The notes below the pieces were generated by a model. That model ran no database searches, was not told the DNA's origin, and worked only from the letters and a program-made list of their open reading frames with translations. A program made the position numbers and the translations under genes. 64,000 nucleotides of DNA from Nocardia transvalensis (GTDB taxonomy: Bacteria > Actinomycetota > Actinomycetes > Mycobacteriales > Mycobacteriaceae), in contig NZ_JADLQQ010000006.1 in assembly GCF_015477765.1 (NCBI RefSeq), positions 552,896 through 616,895 on the forward strand. The letters are read 5' to 3'. Positions 33,718 through 41,477 of the stretch are shown piece by piece. The stretch's first letter is position 1; every line of letters starts with the position of its first letter.

Positions 33718-34235
33718 GAGCGGGATATTACCTGTGCGTACTCAGCGTATGGTGTTGCCAACCGCCAAAGTCTTTCTCTGACTTCTCGACAATAGGAGAC
33801 GATATGGGAGTCGGCGGTCACTCCTACACCGCCGACCGCCCTACCCTGTTCGTCAGAGAGCGGATACGCAACTCGTTCGTTGTCGAGCAACCACCAATCG
33901 TCCGTAGGAATCTCCCCGGCATCGCGCCGGGGAAGATATCGGATATCTTCGCCCGCCTCAACGTTCAGCGCCGCAAGAGAGAACAGCCAACGCTGATAGT
34001 CAGTGTGAGGCACACTGACCACCCGCACGCGGCTCACAACGACGCCGCGTGCCACGAGTTCCTGTACGAAGTCGTACCAGTCTTGAAACCATGCCCGAAG
34101 GTCGAACGGCTCCTTGTTCAAGAACCGCTGTAGTGGCTCATTTTCGGAAGGCACACCGTAGGAGTCCCGAGTTTCCAGACGGAACGCCTCATCTCGACAA
34201 TGTCGCAAGACCTCGCGAGTCTGCCGGAACTCCAC
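33714..34235 (-). CDS. DUF6879 family protein
   Basis: The protein has 173 residues from a GTG. The family core is clear: REVLRHCRDEAFRLETRDSY followed by GVPSENEPLQRFL, WFQDWYDFVQELVARGV, RVRVVSVPHTDYQRWLF and DIRYLPRRDAGEIPTDDWWL. DUF6879 proteins are usually encoded beside XRE-DUF5753 regulators in actinomycetes; their biochemical role is unknown. Its start lies 47 bp inside the preceding gene and its stop overlaps the regulator's start by 4 bases, so the three genes form one tightly packed transcript. Confidence 0.85.
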   Translation of the reverse strand: MEFRQTREVLRHCRDEAFRLETRDSYGVPSENEPLQRFLNKEPFDLRAWFQDWYDFVQELVARGVVVSRVRVVSVPHTDYQRWLFSLAALNVEAGEDIRYLPRRDAGEIPTDDWWLLDNERVAYPLSDEQGRAVGGVGVTADSHIVSYCREVRERLWRLATPYAEYAQVISRS

Positions 34236-34545
34236 CGAAGTACGTCCTCTCCGCTTTCGGCACCAGGATGGCCTCCTCGTAGTCTTCCATCTTTAGTTGC
34301 GCCAGGGTCTCAGGGGCGGTGACGGCACGACCGGACAGGGTGAAGGTGCCCCGGCCCGTGTCTGTCATTGGTGACCCGATGAACGTTCGAGACTCCACGA
34401 AGCCCAGCAAGAGATGCGGAATTTCGATCGTGCCGACATAGCCCGTCTGCCAGCCGATGATCAGATAACTCCCGTCGTCGGTGGCGTAGAGCGCTGGACA
34501 GTCATCTTTACCGGACCCACCTTTGCCGAGAAAACGCAAGCACAT
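34189..34545 (-). CDS. Conserved hypothetical protein of XRE-DUF6879 clusters
   Basis: The protein has 118 residues from MCLRFLGKGGSGKDDCPALY. The following ATDDGSYLIIGWQTGYVG, IEIPHLLLGFVE and TGRGTFTLSGRAVTAPETLA resemble short proteins that I associate with XRE/DUF6879 loci in Streptomyces. KGGSGKDD looks P-loop-like but lacks the rest of an ATPase. It has no membrane segment. It is the first gene of the three-gene operon and overlaps DUF6879 by 47 bp. Confidence 0.75.
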   Translation of the reverse strand: MCLRFLGKGGSGKDDCPALYATDDGSYLIIGWQTGYVGTIEIPHLLLGFVESRTFIGSPMTDTGRGTFTLSGRAVTAPETLAQLKMEDYEEAILVPKAERTYFGGVPADSRGLATLSR

Positions 34546-34721
34546 GGCTCTGCCTCCTGTACGCGCGTGTGCAACTGTTTGCCGCACTTCAACAATGGTG
34601 GCCCACCGCGTGACAGGCCACACCAGAACCGACCAATGTTGGCAAGTTCTTCCAAACTCCTCGACCGGCTCGTTCGTCGCTTCTTAGCGTTGGATGTGGC
34701 GCTCGGGGCTGGTTGAAGCTC

Positions 34722-34754
34722 CCGTAGGGACCGGGTTGCAGACGGCCCCTACGG
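34722..34754. promoter_or_regulatory. Inverted repeat in the divergent spacer of the XRE cluster
   Basis: CCGTAGGG (34722-34729) and CCCTACGG (34747-34754) are perfect 8-bp inverted arms with 17 bp between them. They lie between the XRE operon and the divergent 59-residue gene, where the XRE regulator would be expected to bind. Confidence 0.45.
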
Positions 34755-34815
34755 TTCCGACCTGATCGGCTCCCGGCCCCGGGCCGCCTCACCAACGACC
34801 GAGTAGGGGCCGAAC

Positions 34816-34995
34816 ATGAATTGGTGTACAAGGCTTTTCGAGTTTCCCGGGGGCGTGTTGGAAATTTGGGACTACGGGGATCACTCCGACCCGGAGAGCG
34901 GTCCGGGCGTGTACCTGGAGCTTTTCAGGCGCGTCGGCAGTGCCTCCCCGATGCCTGATGCCCGTGACGACGAGACCGGTGCGGAGGCGTCGTGA
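34816..34995 (+). CDS. 59-residue acidic protein, XRE-cluster partner candidate
   Basis: The ATG at 34816 has AGGGG about 7 nt upstream. The product starts MNWCTRLFEFPGGVLEIWDY and is acidic with a Glu/Asp-rich tail (DARDDETGAEAS). A small acidic protein divergent from an XRE-DUF5753 regulator occupies the position of the DUF397/BldB-like partners in Streptomyces, though the sequence is not DUF397. Its stop overlaps the next gene's GTG by 4 bases. Confidence 0.7.
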   Translation: MNWCTRLFEFPGGVLEIWDYGDHSDPESGPGVYLELFRRVGSASPMPDARDDETGAEAS

Positions 34996-35149
34996 ACTTG
35001 CTCGGGTGGCCTGTCGGCCTGTTCATCGTGATCGGTATCCCGCTGGGAGCGTTAGTCGTGGCGACGTTCTGGCCTCAGCGCATCCCCAAGACAGGTCTAT
35101 GCAAGCCATTCGGGAACGGATCGACCGGGAGGATGCCGAGGGTGACTGA
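34992..35149 (+). pseudogene. Small membrane protein gene with apparent frameshift
   Basis: From the GTG at 34992 the frame reads VNLLGWPVGLFIVIGIPLGA followed by LVVATFWPQRIPK, a one-pass membrane protein. At about 35090 the natural continuation moves to another frame: DRSMQAIRERIDREDAEGD with a stop at 35147. Adding one G at AAGAC restores IPKDRSMQ. In its own frame the ORF would run on antisense through ogt. Either this is a one-base deletion or a sequencing error; the intact product would have about 52 residues. Confidence 0.65.
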
Positions 35150-35162
35150 GGGGATCCTGCGA

Positions 35163-35681
35163 TCAGTACCGGGCAGAAGCCCGATCGTTCTCGTGTGCGA
35201 GCAGCCAGCTCTTGACCTCCAGCCCCCAGCGGAAGCCACCCAACGTCCCGTCGGTGCGCAGCACGCGGTGGCAGGGAACGAACAGGGCGGCGGCATTGCG
35301 GGCGCAGGCATTGGCGGCGGCGCGGATGGCTTCGGGGCGGCCGGACAGTTCGGCGTAGGCGGTGTAGGTGACGGGTTGTCCGGCCGGGATCTTGCGCAGG
35401 ACCTCCCAGGCGTGGACGAGGAAGGGGCCCGATATCTGGCGGACGGCGATGTGGTCGATGGCGAGAAGATCACCGGCGTGGTAGGCCTCGATCGCCCGGG
35501 TGACCGGCCCGAGGGAAGCTCGCTCGCGCAGCTCGGTCGGGCGCAGACTCGGGTGGACCAAAAGGCGCAGACCCTCGGCGTCGGTGGTCCAGCCGGAGGC
35601 GAGGACCGCGCCGTCGGCGTCGACGAGTGCGGTGAACGGGCCGATCGGGGTGGCCACGGTGGCGTGGTCGGCGATGCTCAT
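35163..35681 (-). CDS. ogt: Methylated-DNA-[protein]-cysteine S-methyltransferase
   Basis: The protein has 172 residues from MSIADHATVATPIGPFTALV. The active-site motif FVPCHRV holds the acceptor Cys137, preceded by the DNA-binding segment GRPEAIRAAANACARNAA. The start overlaps the ada-alkA stop by 4 bases (ATGA), a coupling expected for an alkylation-repair operon, as in M. tuberculosis (alkA-ogt). The enzyme removes O6-alkyl groups from guanine in a suicide reaction. Its 3' end is duplicated at 32807. Confidence 0.95.
   Translation of the reverse strand: MSIADHATVATPIGPFTALVDADGAVLASGWTTDAEGLRLLVHPSLRPTELRERASLGPVTRAIEAYHAGDLLAIDHIAVRQISGPFLVHAWEVLRKIPAGQPVTYTAYAELSGRPEAIRAAANACARNAAALFVPCHRVLRTDGTLGGFRWGLEVKSWLLAHENDRASARY
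35192..35248 (-). repeat. ogt 3'-end copy within intact ogt (right border)
   Basis: This is the direct repeat partner of 32807-32862. It encodes GTLGGFRWGLEVKSWLLAHE in frame. It is a candidate right attachment site of the inserted segment, which would have supplied or retained the working 3' end. Confidence 0.65.
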
Positions 35682-37195
35682 TGGGGCAGACCTACTTTCG
35701 CGTTCGACTTCGCCGAGCCATTGACCGAGCCGTTCACCGAGGCCCGTTCGGAGAGGGCCCGCTTCCACATATGCATCGACAGATAGGACCGCCACGGTGC
35801 CCACCGCGCGGTCTCGGCCAGATCGATGCCGAACAGGGCCGCGCCCTGTCGTACCACCAGATCGGTGTGCAGCAGGATGTCCGGGTCGGCGAGCAGCCGC
35901 ATGGTCACGTAGTCGGCGGTCCACGGCCCGACGCCGTCTAGGGCCAGCAGATCGCGCCGCACATCGGCGGCGGTGCGCCCGGCGTGCAGCGACAATTCCC
36001 CGGAGGCCAGCGCCCGCGCGGCCGACAGGATCGAGGTGGTGCGCCGCGCCGGGCCGGTCAACACCTCGGCGCCGCGCTCGGCGATGACCTCCGCGGTCGG
36101 AAACAGCCGGGGCACCGGACCGTTGACGGTATCACCGAGCGCCTCGACCAACCGTGCGGTGTGGGTGGCCGCCGCCGAGACCGAGATCTGCTGTCCGATC
36201 ATGGTGCGCAACAACAACTCCGGGCCGTCCAGGCAGCCGGGCACGCGGATGCCGGGGCTGAATGTCGGCTCGGCACTGCGGAAACCGGCCGCCAGCGATT
36301 CGTCGATGCCGACCGGATCGGCGTCCAGATCGAGTAGATGCCGCAGACGCGCCACCGTGGGCGCCAGATCGCGCATGTCGTGCAGCGCCAAACTTGCTCG
36401 CACATGGCCGATCTGGATGCTCAGGCGCACTGTCGCGTGTCCGTGCGGGGTGCGCAGGCTGCGGGTGTAGGTGCCGTCCTCCCACTGCTCGATGCCGGGC
36501 ACGGCGTGCGACGACAGGAACCACTCCAGCCAGGACCTGTCCAGCGGTTCGCGGTAGGGCAGCCGCAGGGTGAGCATGCCGTTGGTGGCGGGCAGCGTGT
36601 CCCCGCGCAGGCGGCGGGCCTCCTCGCGCAGGACCGTCGGACTCACCGCGAACACCTCGCGCACGGTGTCGTTGAACTGTCGAATGCTGGCGAACCCGGC
36701 GGCGAACGCGATATCGGACATCGGCATCCGGGTGGTCTGGATGAGCAGCCGGGCGGTGTGTGCGCGATGGGCCCGGGCCAATGCGAGCGGGCCTGCGCCG
36801 AGTTCGGCGGTCAGCACCCGGGTCAGCTGGCGCTGCGAATATCCCAGGGAACCGGCGAGCGCCGGAACCCCGCCGCGCTCGATCACCCCGTCCGCGATCA
36901 GCCGCATCGCGCGTGCCGCCAGATCCGCCCGGGTGTTCCACAGCGGCGAGCCGGGCGCCGCATCGGGCAGACAGCGCCGGCAGGCGCGGAATCCGCTCTG
37001 CTGCGCGGCCGCGGCGGTCGGCAGGAACGTCACATTGGAGCGCTTCGGAGTGATAGCCGGACAGGATGGGCGGCAATAGATTCCGGTGGTGCGCACCGCG
37101 GTGACGAACTGCCCGTCGAAGCGGGAGTCGCGGGTCGCCACGGCACGGTAACAACGCTCGAAATCCAGACCGTTCGCACTCACGCAGTCCACCAT
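35678..37195 (-). CDS. alkA: Ada-AlkA fusion: methyl-sensing regulator and 3-methyladenine DNA glycosylase
   Basis: The protein has 505 residues. Residues 1-80 are the Ada zinc domain with Cys41, Cys45, Cys72 and Cys75 (GIYCRPSC and ACRRC). Residues 85-190 are an AraC-type HTH (GYSQRQLTRVLTAELGAGPL). Residues 205-490 are AlkA, with the helix-hairpin-helix LDGVGPWTADYVTMRLL and the catalytic Asp region in ILLHTDLVV. The fusion senses methylphosphotriesters, activates the operon and excises alkylated bases. The C-terminus has a small SVNGSVNGSAKS repeat. It is followed by ogt in a 4-base overlap. Confidence 0.95.
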   Translation of the reverse strand: MVDCVSANGLDFERCYRAVATRDSRFDGQFVTAVRTTGIYCRPSCPAITPKRSNVTFLPTAAAAQQSGFRACRRCLPDAAPGSPLWNTRADLAARAMRLIADGVIERGGVPALAGSLGYSQRQLTRVLTAELGAGPLALARAHRAHTARLLIQTTRMPMSDIAFAAGFASIRQFNDTVREVFAVSPTVLREEARRLRGDTLPATNGMLTLRLPYREPLDRSWLEWFLSSHAVPGIEQWEDGTYTRSLRTPHGHATVRLSIQIGHVRASLALHDMRDLAPTVARLRHLLDLDADPVGIDESLAAGFRSAEPTFSPGIRVPGCLDGPELLLRTMIGQQISVSAAATHTARLVEALGDTVNGPVPRLFPTAEVIAERGAEVLTGPARRTTSILSAARALASGELSLHAGRTAADVRRDLLALDGVGPWTADYVTMRLLADPDILLHTDLVVRQGAALFGIDLAETARWAPWRSYLSMHMWKRALSERASVNGSVNGSAKSNAKVGLPQ

Positions 37196-37331
37196 GTCAG
37201 CCCGAGCGCTTCCGCGCTAGCGGAAATCAGACAGCTACCCCGCAGCATGAACGTTCGTTTGTGATGCATGAGGGCTATCGCCTGAATTGCTGTTGATGTG
37301 CTGCTTTGCGGAGCGCGAGGGTCTCGCATGG

Positions 37332-37556
37332 TCAGCAGCACCGGTTGGCGGGGTTGCGGTCGGCCGCCGCGTGCCGCTCCCGCCAGTACTCCCGCTCGGT
37401 CGGGATCGGCCGCTCCGGATGGTTGCGGCGCAGATGCTCGACATAGCGAGCGTAATCCTGGCCCCCCAGAATCGAATTCATATACCAGACCACCCCGCGC
37501 AGGGCGCGCAGAGCCGCCCGCAGGGGACGGCTCTGCGTAACAGCTGCGGAACTCAC
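37332..37556 (-). CDS. ybdD: YbdD/YjiX family protein
   Basis: The protein has 74 residues from the GTG at 37556, overlapping the cstA stop by 4 bases. The core RGVVWYMNSILGGQDYARYV, HLRRNHPERPIPTEREYWRE is the YbdD/YjiX signature. Members are encoded directly downstream of CstA-type pyruvate/peptide transporters and are needed for or assist their function. It is small, basic and without membrane helices. Confidence 0.92.
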   Translation of the reverse strand: MSSAAVTQSRPLRAALRALRGVVWYMNSILGGQDYARYVEHLRRNHPERPIPTEREYWRERHAAADRNPANRCC

Positions 37557-39847
37557 TCTCTGGCCATCGCGTGGGCGGCGCCGGGAATCCTGACCTTGCC
37601 CGCCTTCACCAGCTCGTCCCATTCCCGTTGCACCTCCTTTTCGGCCTTGGTGGCGAAGAAGCTCCTGGGACCGAAGATCTTCGAGGGCACCTCCGGTGAT
37701 TCGGTGGTGGCACTACCGCCCTTGCGGATCGCCTGAATACACACGATCAGCCCGACCAGCGCCACGATCAGCACCAGCAGCGCGAAGATGATCGACAGCG
37801 TGCCCTGGATGAAGGTGTTGCGGACGACCTTGTCCATATCTTCCATGGTCCTCGCCGGTGCCAGTATCCGTCCGGCATCGCGGGCGTCACTGTAGAGGCT
37901 GTGCTGGGTCCAGTAGCCGATCTTGCTGTCGCCGGAGAAGATCTTCTGCCAGGACGCGGTCATCGTCACTATCAGATCCCAGACCAGCGGCACCGCGGGT
38001 ATCCACGCCCATTTGACCAGGCCCTTCTTGACCACGATCACCAGCACCACGGTCAGCGCCACCGCGGCCAGCAGCTGGTTGGCGATCCCGAACAGCGGAT
38101 ACAGCGTGTAGATGCCGCCCAGCGGATCGGTCACACCCATCAGCAGCACCGAGCCCCACGCGGCCACCACCACGAACGAGCACAGCCAGGCGCCCGGCCG
38201 CCACGACGGATCCTTGAACTTGCGGGCGGGTCCGCCCAGATTGCCGAGGGTGTCCGACAGCATGAACCGCGCCACGCGGGTGCCCGCGTCGATCGTGGTG
38301 AGGATGAACAGCGCTTCGAACATGATCGCGAAGTGGTACCAGAACGATTTGAGTGCGGCGCCGCCGATGAACTGATGCATCACCTCGGCCATGCCGACCG
38401 CGAGGGTCGGCGCGCCACCGGTTCTCGACACGATGCTGGTCTCACCCACATCCCTGGCGGCCTGATCCAGGTCGGCCCCGGTGATCGGCGGGCCGCTCAG
38501 ACCGAGGCTGTTGGTGTAGGCGGCGGCCCCCTCCGCGGTGCCTTTGGTGACGCCCGCACCCGCATTCATCGCGAAGTACAGATGCTGGTCGAGGATGCTC
38601 GCCGCGATGATCGCCATGACCGCCACGAACGACTCCATCAGCATGCCCCCGTAGCCGATCATCCGCGCCTGCGCCTGCTTCTCCAGCAGCTTCGGCGTGG
38701 TGCCCGAGGAGACCAGCGAGTGGAAGCCCGACAGCGCACCGCAGGCGATGGTGATGAACAGGAACGGGAACAGGCTGCCCGCGAACGACGGACCGCTGCT
38801 GTTACCGGCGAACTGCGAGATCGCCGGTGCCTTCAGCACCGGCATGGTGACCATGACACCGATGGCCAGCAGCACGATGGTGCCGATCTTCATGAACGTC
38901 GACAGATAGTCGCGCGGCGCCAGCAGCAGCCACACCGGCAGCACCGAGGCGATGAAGCCGTAGACGATCAGCATCCAGGCGATGGTGGTGCCCGACAGCG
39001 TGAACATGTCGTGGCCCCAACCGGATTCGGCGACCCAGCGGCCGGAGACGATGGCCAGCAGCAACAGCGCGAAACCGATCAGCGAGACCTCACCGACCTT
39101 GCCCGGCCGCACGTAGCGCAGATACAGGCCCATCAGGACCGCGATCGGGATGGTCAGCGAGATCGAGAACACACCCCACGGGCTGCCGCCGTGCAGCTGT
39201 CCGTCGGCGCCTCTGGTCGCGGCCAGCGCGTTGACCACCACGATGCCCAGCACCGCCAGCAGGATCACCATGATCACCAGCACGGCCAGCAGCGCCGCGA
39301 CACCACCGACGACGCCCAGTTCCTCGCGCGCCATCTGCCCGAGGCTGCGCCCGCGTCGTTTCGTCGACGCCCACAGCACCAGATAGTCCTGCACCGCACC
39401 GGCGAGCACCACGCCGATCACGATCCAGATGGTGCCGGGCAGATACCCCATTTGCGCGGCCAGCACGGGACCGACCAGCGGACCGGCACCGGCGATGGCG
39501 GCGAAGTGGTGGCCGAACAGGACCCGCCGGTCCATCGGCATGTAGTCCTTGCCGTTCTCCAGTTCCTCGGCGGGCGTGGCGACGTCGTCGCGCGGCTTGG
39601 TGATCTTGTATTCGATCAGCCGGGCGTAGAACTGGAAGGCGATCACGTAGGTGCACACCGCCGCGACCACGATCCACACCGCATTGACGCTTTCGCCGCG
39701 CGCAATGGCCAGGATCGCCCAGGCGATGGCACCGAGCACCGCGATGACGAGGAAGATCCCCTTCTTCGCGGGGCTCGGGCGAGAACGGTCCACGACTCCC
39801 ACGGGAGGTAGGTCGGGGTCTGTTCGGAGGTATTCGATGGTCGCCAT
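37553..39847 (-). CDS. cstA: CstA family carbon starvation transporter
   Basis: The protein has 764 residues; GGGAGAGTAG precedes the ATG. It is an integral membrane protein with about 16-18 helices. The family motifs FGHHFAAIAGAGPLVGPVLA, MGYLPGTIWIVIGVVLAGAV and GFHSLVSSGTTPKLLEKQ are all intact. The first 30 residues and the last 60 are soluble. CstA proteins import pyruvate and small peptides during carbon limitation. A coupled ybdD gene follows. Upstream it is divergent from a sugar ABC operon, so the two may share catabolite control. Confidence 0.96.
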   Translation of the reverse strand: MATIEYLRTDPDLPPVGVVDRSRPSPAKKGIFLVIAVLGAIAWAILAIARGESVNAVWIVVAAVCTYVIAFQFYARLIEYKITKPRDDVATPAEELENGKDYMPMDRRVLFGHHFAAIAGAGPLVGPVLAAQMGYLPGTIWIVIGVVLAGAVQDYLVLWASTKRRGRSLGQMAREELGVVGGVAALLAVLVIMVILLAVLGIVVVNALAATRGADGQLHGGSPWGVFSISLTIPIAVLMGLYLRYVRPGKVGEVSLIGFALLLLAIVSGRWVAESGWGHDMFTLSGTTIAWMLIVYGFIASVLPVWLLLAPRDYLSTFMKIGTIVLLAIGVMVTMPVLKAPAISQFAGNSSGPSFAGSLFPFLFITIACGALSGFHSLVSSGTTPKLLEKQAQARMIGYGGMLMESFVAVMAIIAASILDQHLYFAMNAGAGVTKGTAEGAAAYTNSLGLSGPPITGADLDQAARDVGETSIVSRTGGAPTLAVGMAEVMHQFIGGAALKSFWYHFAIMFEALFILTTIDAGTRVARFMLSDTLGNLGGPARKFKDPSWRPGAWLCSFVVVAAWGSVLLMGVTDPLGGIYTLYPLFGIANQLLAAVALTVVLVIVVKKGLVKWAWIPAVPLVWDLIVTMTASWQKIFSGDSKIGYWTQHSLYSDARDAGRILAPARTMEDMDKVVRNTFIQGTLSIIFALLVLIVALVGLIVCIQAIRKGGSATTESPEVPSKIFGPRSFFATKAEKEVQREWDELVKAGKVRIPGAAHAMARE

Positions 39848-40178
39848 GCGAGCTACTCTCCCGTGTGTCTAGCTGGGTCTTGCGGAAACGGACACAACGT
39901 AGCTGAACCGGGGCGCGGATGTGCCCGACTTGACCAAGTCTGAACATTCCCCACCCGGTTGGGGGTGTCCGACCGCATGGTCGCATGTCGATCCCACATA
40001 GTGCACATCGCATTCTCACCAATTGGGATCTGGGCGGAGCGGACATTCGTCCGTTGCCCGCGTGTTGCCCTCGCCGATCCTCCCTCGTGCGTATGCTGCG
40101 GTGCTGGTCCGCGGTAATGCTGCCGCGCCTCCACAGCTTCTGCCGTTGTCCTGGTTGCCGTGCGGAGGGAGGGTTGTT
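39848..40178. promoter_or_regulatory. Divergent promoter region between cstA and the sugar ABC operon
   Basis: No gene is convincing here. Two small dyads are visible: GACTTGACCAAGTC (about 39929) and CCCCACCCGGTTGGGG (about 39949), both near the cstA side and plausible as regulator sites. The right part ends in GGAGGGAGGG, the ribosome binding site of the lipoprotein gene. Confidence 0.4.
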
Positions 40179-41477
40179 GTGTCACCGCTTCCCCGTCGCG
40201 CCGTGCTCGCTTCGATGCTGGCCGCTCCATTGCTGGGCGGCTGCGGGGACGCCCACGACGACGCGGTGACGTTCTTCTTCCAGGCGCGACCGGAGGAGGC
40301 ACGCGCCCGGCTGCGCATCATCGACGAATTCCACCGGCGCCGTCCGGACATCAGGATTCGGGGCATCCTGTCGGGGCCGGATCCGTTGCAGCAGATGCTG
40401 ACCTACTGCGCGGGCGGCAAATGCCCGGACGTGCTGATGGCCTGGGAACTGCTGTATGCGGGATTGGCCGAACGCGGTGTGCTGCTGGATCTGCGCACGC
40501 TGCTGGACCGGGAGCCGAACCGGGCGGCGGCGCTGCGGGAGGACGGCTATCGCCCGCTGTACGACACCTTCACCTACGGCGGCGGACAGTACGCGCTGCC
40601 CGAGCAGTGGTCCGGCATCTTCCTCTACTACAACCGAAAGCTTCTCGACCGGACCGGGATTCACCCGCCCACCCGCTGGGATCGGCCGTGGTCCTACGCC
40701 GAATTCCTGGCGGCCGCGCAGGCGCTGACCCATCGCGACGGCGGCGGGCGGGTGCGGCAGTGGGGGTTCGTGGACGGCTGGGTGCCGGCGTATTCGGCAG
40801 CCTGTTTCGCGATGAACAACGGGGCGGCATGGTTCAGCCCGCCGATGGCGCCCACCCGCACCAATATCGGTGATCCACGGTTCGCGGCGGGCGTGCAGTT
40901 CTATGCCGATCTCGCCGTGCGGCACCGGGTGGCGCCGAATACCGCCGACCGCCAGGCGGTCTCGGCCTACGATCTGTTCGCGGGTGGGCGGGCGGCCATG
41001 CTGCTGGGCGGGCACTGGCTGTATTCGGAGTTCATCGGCCGTGACGAACTGGACTTCGATGTCACCGTGTTGCCGGTGGGCCCCCAGGGCGGTCCGGCGG
41101 CGGTCACCGATGTCGGCTGCACCGGGCTGGCGATCGCGGCCGCGAGTCCGCGACGCGAACAGGCCTGGGAATTCGTGAAATTCGCGACGGGGCCCGTCGG
41201 GCAGGCGATCATCGCCGAATCCGGGCTGTTCGTGCCGGTGCTCCGCTCCGCTATGCACTCGCCCGGATTTGCCGCCGCCCACCGGCACATTCGCAATCTG
41301 GAGGTGTTTACCGGCGGTCCGGACCACTCGCGACAGCTGGCGACCACTCCGGCGTGGGGCAAGGTGGATGCGCTGCTCATGCGCAGTATGAATCGGGTGC
41401 TGCGCGGGGCGGCGACGGCGGATTCGTTGGCGGACAAGGCCGCCGATATCGACGCGCTGCTGGGGGCGCCGGTATGA
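40179..41477 (+). CDS. Sugar ABC transporter substrate-binding lipoprotein
   Basis: The protein has 432 residues from the GTG at 40179, with GGAGGGAGGG just upstream. The signal MSPLPRRAVLASMLAAPLLG ends in the lipobox LLGGC. The mature part is a class I periplasmic-binding-type fold: VTFFFQARPEEARARLRIID, DVLMAWELLYAGLAERG, EQWSGIFLYYNRKLLDRTGI and GGRAAMLLGGHWLYSE. It would capture a sugar or amino-sugar outside the membrane. The operon resembles UspABC/SugAB-type importers. The permease gene starts in a 4-base overlap with its stop. Confidence 0.93.
   Translation: MSPLPRRAVLASMLAAPLLGGCGDAHDDAVTFFFQARPEEARARLRIIDEFHRRRPDIRIRGILSGPDPLQQMLTYCAGGKCPDVLMAWELLYAGLAERGVLLDLRTLLDREPNRAAALREDGYRPLYDTFTYGGGQYALPEQWSGIFLYYNRKLLDRTGIHPPTRWDRPWSYAEFLAAAQALTHRDGGGRVRQWGFVDGWVPAYSAACFAMNNGAAWFSPPMAPTRTNIGDPRFAAGVQFYADLAVRHRVAPNTADRQAVSAYDLFAGGRAAMLLGGHWLYSEFIGRDELDFDVTVLPVGPQGGPAAVTDVGCTGLAIAAASPRREQAWEFVKFATGPVGQAIIAESGLFVPVLRSAMHSPGFAAAHRHIRNLEVFTGGPDHSRQLATTPAWGKVDALLMRSMNRVLRGAATADSLADKAADIDALLGAPV

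Larger units (their letters stand above)
32807..35248. mobile_element. Putative small integrated island at the ogt 3' end
   Basis: The segment is bounded by two direct copies (32807-32862 and 35192-35248) of the sequence encoding the Ogt C-terminus. The right copy belongs to intact ogt; the left is an orphan 3' end. Between them lie an XRE-DUF5753 regulator, a DUF6879 protein, a 118-residue protein, and two divergent small genes, all visibly poorer in G+C than the surroundings. No integrase is present. The simplest reading is integration into the ogt 3' end with later loss of mobility genes; partial gene duplication is the alternative. Confidence 0.55.
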
